From assembly GCA_003648245.1 (NCBI GenBank), contig QMOO01000066.1:1-6674 (forward strand): a DNA stretch of 6,674 nt, in the 5' to 3' direction. Made by a program: the position numbers and the translations under genes. Positions 1 to 4,552 of this stretch are shown here, piece by piece (positions within the stretch are counted from its first letter, which is position 1; every line of letters begins with the position of its first letter). This DNA comes from Caldisericota bacterium (GTDB lineage: Bacteria; Caldisericota; Caldisericia; B22-G15). Below the pieces are notes generated by a model that was not told the origin of the DNA, searched no databases, and saw only the letters and a program-made list of their open reading frames with translations.

Positions 1-1
1 A

Positions 2-133
2 GCAGATGAAAATCCAGATTTTAAAGAATTCCTAAAAAGAATAAAGATAGATCTTTCAAGCAAAGAAATCAGAAAAGAAAAATACGATAAAGTTTATAAA
101 AGCGAGGAACTAATAGAGAGACTTAAGAAATGA
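2..133 (+). CDS. C-terminal tail of an unknown protein (5' end outside window)
   Basis: The frame is open from the first complete codon to a TGA at 131-133 and gives 43 residues. The tail is strongly charged (rich in Lys, Glu and Asp), probably helical, and ends in ELIERLKK. No catalytic motif or membrane segment is visible, and I do not recognise the family. Its composition and AGA/ATA codon use match the genes downstream, so it is probably the real end of a native gene. The stop overlaps an ATG (ATGA at 130-133), but that ATG opens a reading frame without coding character. The product therefore cannot be named from this fragment. Confidence 0.55.
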   Translation, partial: ADENPDFKEFLKRIKIDLSSKEIRKEKYDKVYKSEELIERLKK

Positions 134-261
134 AGGTTGGTCTTCCAATAATAGCCAAATATCTGGCTTCACTTTTAGCTATGCTTAAACTTGCTCCACT
201 TACGCTCTGCAAACTTTATATATCCCCGAAGCATTACCCGAAATCACATTTAAGGAGAGAT

Positions 262-517
262 ATGATCATGAATAAGATATGTTACAAACCTATTGGCATT
301 ATTCATTCTCCGTTTAAAGAGCCGAAAGAAGCACCAATGCAGCCAACAAAGGAAAAGGATATTGAGGGAAAAGTTGAAATACCTGATAGTGCGACTTGTT
401 AAAATTAAAGATAACCTTTTGTTCATTAAGGATATTGATATGGTAGATGGAACTCCTCTCTTAGATATTAACCTATTTAACATCTTCACATCACATCTTT
501 TGATGCCTATTTATTAG
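262..517 (+). pseudogene. trmO: trmO/tsaA relic: tRNA (N6-threonylcarbamoyladenosine37-N6)-methyltransferase with internal deletion
   Basis: The intact family (TrmO, formerly TsaA/UPF0066) uses S-adenosylmethionine to methylate t6A at tRNA position 37. A Shine-Dalgarno AAGGAG (252-257) precedes ATG codons at 262 and 268; 268 gives better spacing and the family-like start MNKICYKPIGIIHSPFKEP. Family-like sequence continues to KVEI (about 381), and this frame stops at 400-402. From GTG at 389 the next frame (+1) reads VRLVKIKDN, then DIDMVDGTPLLDI, which is the typical TrmO C-terminus. The middle of the protein, roughly 60 residues including the conserved RSPxRPNPIG-type motif, is therefore missing, and the two ends are out of frame. 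After DGTPLLDI (about 471) similarity stops and the sequence runs into a ~40-bp repeat; the second frame ends at TAG 515-517. A functional product is very unlikely. The family call rests on recalled conserved motifs. Confidence 0.8.
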
Positions 518-523
518 TGAAGA
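483..523. repeat. Short dispersed repeat, copy 1 (7-bp inverted ends)
   Basis: Positions 483-521 align with 4253-4292 in the same orientation: 36 of 40 columns are identical, with three transitions and one 1-base gap. Weaker similarity continues to about 537. The copy is bounded by TCTTCAC (483-489) and GTGAAGA (517-523), which are exact reverse complements, so it could fold as a hairpin or be a tiny inverted-repeat element. It begins where homology to the trmO relic ends. Its function is unknown. Confidence 0.7.
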
Positions 524-548
524 AGTGATTTTAGAGGCTATAAAATAA

Positions 549-578
549 TTGACATTCTGGTATAAAATATAATAAAAT
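549..578 (+). promoter_or_regulatory. Candidate sigma-70-type promoter of preTA
   Basis: A perfect -35 TTGACA lies at 549-554. An 18-base spacer leads to TAAAAT at 573-578 (5 of 6 to TATAAT). The stretch 561-578 is almost pure A/T and also contains TATAAT at 568-573, but only 13 bases from the -35. An alternative is an extended -10, TGGTATAAA at 558-566. Transcription probably starts around 585, leaving a leader of about 55 bases before preT. The perfect -35 is the strongest evidence; the exact -10 is uncertain. Confidence 0.55.
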
Positions 579-585
579 TTAAGTA

Positions 586-609
586 TCTAAAAGGCTTTCC
601 CCTTTTAGA
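586..609 (+). promoter_or_regulatory. Leader hairpin upstream of preT
   Basis: TCTAAAAGG (586-594) and CCTTTTAGA (601-609) are exact reverse complements, giving a 9-bp stem with a 6-base loop. It lies between the candidate promoter and the preT ribosome binding site at 625. No run of T follows, so it is not an intrinsic terminator. It could be an operator, an mRNA 5'-stabilising hairpin, or chance in AT-rich DNA. No known riboswitch is recognised. Confidence 0.4.
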
Positions 610-624
610 GCTCAAATTTAAACT

Positions 625-631
625 GGAGGTG
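625..631 (+). promoter_or_regulatory. Shine-Dalgarno site fixing the TTG start of preT
   Basis: GGAGGTG ends 7 bases before TTG at 639. There is no nearby in-frame ATG or GTG at the expected N-terminus, so this strong site decides the TTG start. Confidence 0.75.
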
Positions 632-638
632 GGAGAAA

Positions 639-1964
639 TTGACAAAAAAAGAATTTGGTTATTCTGAAAGGGGATTTGAACTTTTCCAGGCTATCAATGA
701 AGCTGACAGGTGTCTACTCTGCTATGATGCTCCCTGCACTAAAGCTTGCCCTGCGGATGTCGATCCTGCTAAGTTTATAAGGAAACTGAGGTTAAAGAAC
801 ATTAAAGGTGCCATTAAAACGGTGAAAGAGAATAATATTCTCGGTGGTATTTGTGGAATAGTGTGTCCTGTGGATAAATTGTGTGAGGAAGCTTGTGCAA
901 ACACAGAGATAGATAGACCTATAGAGATTGGTAAAATCCAGAGCTTTCTCATAGAATATGGATGGCAAATAGGCTTTAATCCAATTACAAGGGCAAAAGA
1001 AAAAAACATAAAAGTTGCAGTTGTAGGTTCGGGTCCTGCTGGTTTAACCTGTGCTGCTGAACTATCCAAAGAAGGATATGATGTTACTGTGTTTGAAGAA
1101 AATGATAAACCTGGAGGCGTACTTAGATACGGGATACCAAGATTCAAATTGGATGAGGATTTTCTCGATAGAGAAATACAAGATGTCCTATCACTTGGAG
1201 TAAAGATTAAATGTAATTTTCCCCTGAAAGAAAAGGGCTCAATAGAGAATCTCTTAAATGAGGGATTTAAAGCAGTTTTTGTGGGTTGTGGCCTAACTGA
1301 ACCTTATAAGGCAGATATCCCAGGTGCTAACTTAAAAAATGTCACAACGGCTAGAGAGTTCCTTAGAGCGTTTAACACTAATGAAAAAACTGTTGAAATG
1401 GTAAGGAATAAAAATGTGGCTATTATAGGTGGTGGTTCAGTAGCTATGAATGTAGGCGTAACCTGCAAGTTGCTTAAAGCAAATAGAGTTTATTGTATAG
1501 CCCTTGAAAGTATGGAAGAACTCCCTGCAGATAGAGCTGACCTTCACGAAGCCATTGATAATTGTGTAATAATAAAACCTCAATCCCAGGTTAAAGAAAT
1601 AATAGGTAAGGATGGCGTAGTAACTGGTGTCAGAGGAAGTGAAGTAGAGTTAATTGAACCTGGAGTTTTTACACCTTCAAACATAAAAGAGATTCCTGGT
1701 ACAGATTTTTCATTACAGGTTGATATGGTGATTTTTGCAATAGGTTCGGGTCCTTCCCCTGAAATTAAAGATGCGTTACCTTCAGTAAAGTTTAATGAAA
1801 GAGGTTTAATAGAAGTTGATGAGAAAACCCTCGAAACTTCTATTAAGGGCATTTATGCTGGTGGAGACATAGCTAATGGTCCTGGTTTGGTGGTCGAAGC
1901 AGTAAGAGATGGGAAAAAAGCCGCAAGGTCAATAATTAAATTTTTAAATGAAGAGATTCAATAA
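639..1964 (+). CDS. preT: NAD-dependent dihydropyrimidine dehydrogenase subunit PreT (GltD-like FAD/Fe-S subunit)
   Basis: This is the electron-input subunit of cytoplasmic dihydropyrimidine dehydrogenase PreTA. It passes electrons between NAD(P)H and PreA through FAD and Fe-S clusters; by family, the complex reversibly reduces uracil and thymine. The 441 residues carry, in order: an N-terminal Fe-S domain with Cys25, 28, 33, 37 and Cys72, 76, 82, 86; the FAD dinucleotide-binding motif VAVVGSGPAGLTCAAEL from 126, with PGGVLRYGIP at 158-167; a second dinucleotide fold with AIIGGGSVAM at 261-270; and the closing FAD motif GIYAGGDIANGPGLVVEAV at 404-422. By recalled alignment, Gln101 in GKIQSF matches the unusual Gln ligand (Gln156) of mammalian DPD, which favours PreT over a plain glutamate synthase small subunit. 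The start is TTG with a strong Shine-Dalgarno. The length is slightly above the roughly 410 residues of E. coli PreT. The stop overlaps the preA ribosome binding site, so translation is probably coupled. The remaining alternative is another GltD-like oxidoreductase, but the preA partner argues against it. Confidence 0.9.
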   Translation: MTKKEFGYSERGFELFQAINEADRCLLCYDAPCTKACPADVDPAKFIRKLRLKNIKGAIKTVKENNILGGICGIVCPVDKLCEEACANTEIDRPIEIGKIQSFLIEYGWQIGFNPITRAKEKNIKVAVVGSGPAGLTCAAELSKEGYDVTVFEENDKPGGVLRYGIPRFKLDEDFLDREIQDVLSLGVKIKCNFPLKEKGSIENLLNEGFKAVFVGCGLTEPYKADIPGANLKNVTTAREFLRAFNTNEKTVEMVRNKNVAIIGGGSVAMNVGVTCKLLKANRVYCIALESMEELPADRADLHEAIDNCVIIKPQSQVKEIIGKDGVVTGVRGSEVELIEPGVFTPSNIKEIPGTDFSLQVDMVIFAIGSGPSPEIKDALPSVKFNERGLIEVDEKTLETSIKGIYAGGDIANGPGLVVEAVRDGKKAARSIIKFLNEEIQ

Positions 1965-1969
1965 GGAGG
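1963..1969 (+). promoter_or_regulatory. Shine-Dalgarno site fixing the TTG start of preA
   Basis: AAGGAGG overlaps the TAA stop of preT (1962-1964) and ends 7 bases before TTG at 1977, the same spacing as at preT. The overlap suggests that preT translation feeds preA initiation. Confidence 0.75.
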
Positions 1970-1976
1970 GAGTAAA

Positions 1977-3206
1977 TTGAAAGATTTAAGTATAAACGTT
2001 TGCGGAGTGAAGTTTCCTAATCCGTTTATGCTATCATCATCTGCCGTGAGCAATACCGCTGAGATGATAGCGAGGGGTTTTGAAAAAGGCTTTGGTGGTG
2101 TTTCATATAAAAGCCTTGGAAGACCAACCATGAACCCTTCACCAAGGATGCATGCCTACAGCTACGGTAGCAAAAGATTAGTTGGATTACAAAATGTTGA
2201 ACAGATAACTGACAGACCTATAGAGGATAATTTAAGTGATATTAGATGGCTTAAGAAGCATTATCCTGATAATGTTGTTATGGTGAGCATAATGGGGTTT
2301 AGTAAAGAGCAATGGCGAGAACTTGCCGTAATGGTTGAAGATACAGGTGCAGATATGATCGAATTAAACTTCTCATGCCCCCATATGTCAGTTGAGGGTG
2401 CTGGAATGAAAGTTGGTCAGGCTTTTGAACTTGTAAGAGAATTTACACATATAGTTCGTGAATCAGTAAAAATACCAATCTTTGCTAAACTCACCGCAAA
2501 TGTTACTGATATAACTGAACCCGCAATGTATGCAAAACAGGGTGGCGCAGATGGTATTACAGCAATAAATACTGTCCGCGGTCTTACAGGAATTGGATTG
2601 GATGATTTTGTACCTTATCCAAATATATTTGGTAAAGGAGCGATAAGTGGATACTCTGGTCATTGTATTAAACCTATATCGTTAAAGTGTATTGTTGAAC
2701 TTGCAAAGAAAAAGGAACTTGGCTTACCCCTTGCTGGTTGTGGAGGAATAGAAACATGGATAGATGCAGTTGAGTTTCTCCTTGCTGGTGCTTCTTTAGT
2801 GCAGATGACCACAAGTGTGATTAAGTATGGACAGAGGGTTGTTGAAGATATGATTGAGGGCCTCTCCTATTACATGGAAGAGAAAGGTTTTAACAAGATT
2901 GAAGAGATTGTTGGAAAAGCCTTGCCAAATATTTGTGAAACAAGTGAATTTGATTTATCAAGGCAGGGAGTGGCTAACTATGACCTTGATAGGTGTATAG
3001 GTTGTGGAAGATGTTATATAGCATGCCATGATACTGGAGCAGACGCTATCCAGTGGGATTCTGAAAAGAGAAGACCTATACTTGACGAAGACAAGTGTTT
3101 TAGCTGTATGATATGCTCTTTTGTATGTCCAGTTTCGGATCCTCCACTTATTACATTTAAGGAAGTTAAAGGGAAAAAAGTCTATCTCCCCCCACCTGCA
3201 AAGTAA
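1977..3206 (+). CDS. preA: NAD-dependent dihydropyrimidine dehydrogenase subunit PreA (FMN/[4Fe-4S])
   Basis: This is the catalytic subunit of PreTA, where the pyrimidine ring is reduced at the 5,6 double bond on FMN. The 409 residues, close to E. coli PreA (about 411), form a dihydroorotate-dehydrogenase-type barrel (about 1-300) followed by a two-cluster ferredoxin domain. Visible landmarks are NPFMLSSSAVSNT near the start, VSIMGFS at 103-109, the active-site loop ELNFSCPHMSVEGAGMKVGQ with Cys134 at the position of the mammalian DPD catalytic cysteine, FAKLTANVTDI (169-179), AINTV (196-200), GKGAISGYSG (219-228) and AGCGGIE (253-259). The C-terminus has Cys340, 343, 346, 350 and Cys374, 377, 380, 384, both spaced CxxCxxCxxxC as in bacterial 8Fe ferredoxins. 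It starts with TTG, 12 bases after preT, and is followed by a terminator, so the pair forms a closed bicistronic operon. Cys134 and the fused ferredoxin domain separate it from plain PyrD. The physiological direction and substrate cannot be read from sequence. Confidence 0.92.
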   Translation: MKDLSINVCGVKFPNPFMLSSSAVSNTAEMIARGFEKGFGGVSYKSLGRPTMNPSPRMHAYSYGSKRLVGLQNVEQITDRPIEDNLSDIRWLKKHYPDNVVMVSIMGFSKEQWRELAVMVEDTGADMIELNFSCPHMSVEGAGMKVGQAFELVREFTHIVRESVKIPIFAKLTANVTDITEPAMYAKQGGADGITAINTVRGLTGIGLDDFVPYPNIFGKGAISGYSGHCIKPISLKCIVELAKKKELGLPLAGCGGIETWIDAVEFLLAGASLVQMTTSVIKYGQRVVEDMIEGLSYYMEEKGFNKIEEIVGKALPNICETSEFDLSRQGVANYDLDRCIGCGRCYIACHDTGADAIQWDSEKRRPILDEDKCFSCMICSFVCPVSDPPLITFKEVKGKKVYLPPPAK

Positions 3207-3234
3207 ATTTGAGTAATTAATAACTTTATTAGAT

Positions 3235-3269
3235 ATAACCCCTCTAAAACCCAAATTTAGAGGGGTTAT
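3235..3269 (+). terminator. Intrinsic terminator-like hairpin after preA
   Basis: A perfect 14-bp stem, ATAACCCCTCTAAA (3235-3248) with TTTAGAGGGGTTAT (3256-3269), closes a 7-base loop and starts 28 bases after the preA stop. The tail TTATAAATT is T-rich but interrupted. The stem length and position make it the best terminator in the window. Confidence 0.8.
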
Positions 3270-3456
3270 TATAAATTCCTCCAAGAGTCGGGACTTCTTT
3301 GTGTATTTCTCTTTCTACTAAAGGTTGATCCGTTATACAAAAATAATCACAGGCTCATCATTGGGAGCTCAAGACATGCAAACTCACCTCAAATAAAAAC
3401 ATACCAAGAAGTAAGCTGATTTTCGCTTTTCTTTGCTATATTATTATGTAAATTAA

Positions 3457-4128
3457 TTTGGATACGCTCAAGTATTGCAAGCTATTGCTGCCGGTCAAGA
3501 GCCAGATTATAGAATGAATCCTTATACTATAAAACCCTTGGGTAATGGCAAATTTGACATATTTCTGGAAGGCGAATGTATTAAAAGAAACTTTGATCCT
3601 AAGAAGGATTTTATCATGGAAATTTTAAAACAAACAGTTGGATTAAAAGGAGACTATAGAGAAATAAAAGATGGGGCAAGAAGGTCTTTAGAAAGTTTGT
3701 CAGAAGAGTATGATATTATCTGCATTGAAGGCTCGGGACCAGCAAGGCTCTTTGGTTTCGGGCCTTTTAGTGAATTGCTTGAAATAGCCAATATGGAGAC
3801 AGCCAAAATCGCTGATGCTCCCATCCTTTTTGTTACTGACAATTTAGATTCAATTCCCGGAACTTTATCTTATTTAGAAGAAGAGGAAAGGAAGAGGGTT
3901 AAAGGGGTAATACTAAATAAATTTAGAACTGATGAACTTTTGTGTATGGGAATAGAAGAAAAATATATAAAATTTGGAATAAAAAGACTCATATCAGTTT
4001 ATCAGAAAAAGATAGGAAAGGATATCTTGGGTGTTATTCCGTATCTTTTGGAGTTGGCAAAACTTCCGGATTTGGATCCTCTCATACCTTCACCAAAGAT
4101 TCCTCTTAATATTTGGGAAAAACAATAA
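3457..4128 (+). pseudogene. cobQ: Fragment of cobyric acid synthase (CobQ/CbiP), lacking both ends
   Basis: Intact CobQ/CbiP (about 480-510 residues) amidates the corrin side chains in cobalamin synthesis, using an N-terminal ATPase domain and a C-terminal glutamine amidotransferase domain. This frame opens after TAA 3454-3456 and reads FGYAQVLQAIAAGQEPDYRM then NPYTIKP, matching the CobQ stretch normally read as GRAQ..QA.AAG.EP...MNP..LKP. Similarity therefore begins about 15 bases upstream of the first possible start, TTG at 3475, and there is no Shine-Dalgarno. Further matches are YDIICIEGSGPARL, ADAPILFVTD, GTLSYLEEEERKRVKG, ILNKFRTD and ILGVIPYL. The P-loop segment (roughly 55 residues) and the entire amidotransferase domain are absent, and the usual DRGG motif is replaced by NLDSIP. 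The frame has no internal stop. The upstream 190 bases show no trace of the missing start. The alternative is a divergent stand-alone CobQ-like protein, but without a P-loop or a ribosome site that is unlikely. Confidence 0.7.
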
Positions 4129-4191
4129 AAGACGTCTACAAAAAGACGAAAAAGAATATAAACCTGAATAAAATTTATAAAATCATGCATT

Positions 4192-4223
4192 AAGATTATA
4201 TCTTCATCAAACGTTATAATCTT
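4192..4223 (+). terminator. Weak terminator-like hairpin after cobQ relic
   Basis: AAGATTATA (4192-4200) pairs exactly with TATAATCTT (4215-4223) across a 14-base loop, and TT follows, so the right side ends in CTTTT. The stem is almost all A/T and the loop is long, so stability is low. It may be a remnant of the original gene's terminator. Confidence 0.35.
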
Positions 4224-4252
4224 TTGAATATTTATTAATATCATCGTTTATC

Positions 4253-4292
4253 TCTTCACATTATATCTTTTAATGCCTAATTTATTAGTGAA
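4253..4292. repeat. Short dispersed repeat, copy 2
   Basis: This is a direct copy of 483-521, with mismatches at 4262, 4264 and 4272 (all transitions) and one extra A at 4280. The inverted ends are shorter here: TTCAC at 4255-4259 and GTGAA at 4288-4292. It lies 124 bases after the cobQ relic, as copy 1 lies at the end of the trmO relic. No third copy was seen in the window. Confidence 0.7.
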
Positions 4293-4466
4293 AATGTAAT
4301 CATAGGTAATCAAATTCTAATTTATTCTGTAGGATGTTTAACTTAAAAATTGACACTGAACTTGTAGAATTTCCAAAGACTGGTTTACATTAACCCTTTC
4401 TCTTTCTAAGTTTTTGGGCTCTTCTTACCTTTAAGCATATAAAAAGAAAATTAAGGAAGAAAGGAG

Positions 4467-4494
4467 TAGACGGGGATTCAAAAAGTGCTATAAT
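4467..4494 (+). promoter_or_regulatory. Extended -10 promoter of the exported-protein gene
   Basis: A perfect TATAAT at 4489-4494 is preceded by TG one base away (TGCTATAAT, an extended -10). TAGACG at 4467-4472 is a 4-of-6 match to the -35 with a 16-base spacer. Transcription would start around 4501, giving a leader of about 52 bases. An AACTC/GAGTT pairing (4516-4520 with 4535-4539) sits just before the ribosome site and may fold in that leader. Confidence 0.65.
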
Positions 4495-4541
4495 TTATCT
4501 ATAAGGACTAAAATTAACTCTTCTTAAATGCGGGGAGTTGG

Positions 4542-4547
4542 AGGAGG
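4542..4547 (+). promoter_or_regulatory. Shine-Dalgarno site for the ATG at 4553
   Basis: AGGAGG lies in a purine-rich stretch 5 bases before ATG 4553-4555. It supports this start, which is also the one that puts a signal peptide at the N-terminus. Confidence 0.75.
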
Positions 4548-4552
4548 AAGAA

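Larger units (their letters stand above)
4129..4552 (+). other. Gene-free region between cobQ relic and the exported-protein gene
   Basis: This stretch of 424 bases has no convincing reading frame on either strand. It holds a small CGTCT/AGACG hairpin (4133-4148), a 9-bp hairpin (4192-4223), the second copy of the short repeat (4253-4292), a promoter (4467-4494) and the leader of the gene at 4553. No trace of the missing CobQ amidotransferase domain could be read in the part following the relic. The stretch 4300-4460 is AT-rich and unexplained. Confidence 0.6.

Noticed and set aside
130..261. In-frame extension of the trmO relic upstream to ATG 130, overlapping the previous stop as ATGA
   Set aside because: The 44 codons resemble no TrmO sequence, there is no good Shine-Dalgarno before 130, and a clear one lies at 252-257 before ATG 262/268. 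A weak AGCCA/TGGCT hairpin at 153-168 is too short to call a terminator.
722..1147. Minus-strand open frame of 141 codons opposite preT
   Set aside because: It is the antisense shadow of the conserved Fe-S and FAD motifs of preT; no ribosome site or family resemblance.
2958..3284. Minus-strand open frame across the preA end and its terminator
   Set aside because: It runs through the terminator stem and opposite the conserved ferredoxin cysteines, so it is a shadow.
3270..3456. Possible remnant coding on the minus strand (ITDQPLVEREIHKEVPTLGG at about 3280-3340), or the missing CobQ start on the + strand
   Set aside because: The minus-strand stretch is short, bounded by stops and unrecognised; no P-loop or other CobQ N-terminal motif could be read in any + frame.
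4350..4370. TTGACA (4350-4355) with TAGAAT (4365-4370) as a promoter beside repeat copy 2
   Set aside because: The 9-base spacer is far too short and nothing at 16-18 bases resembles a -10 box.
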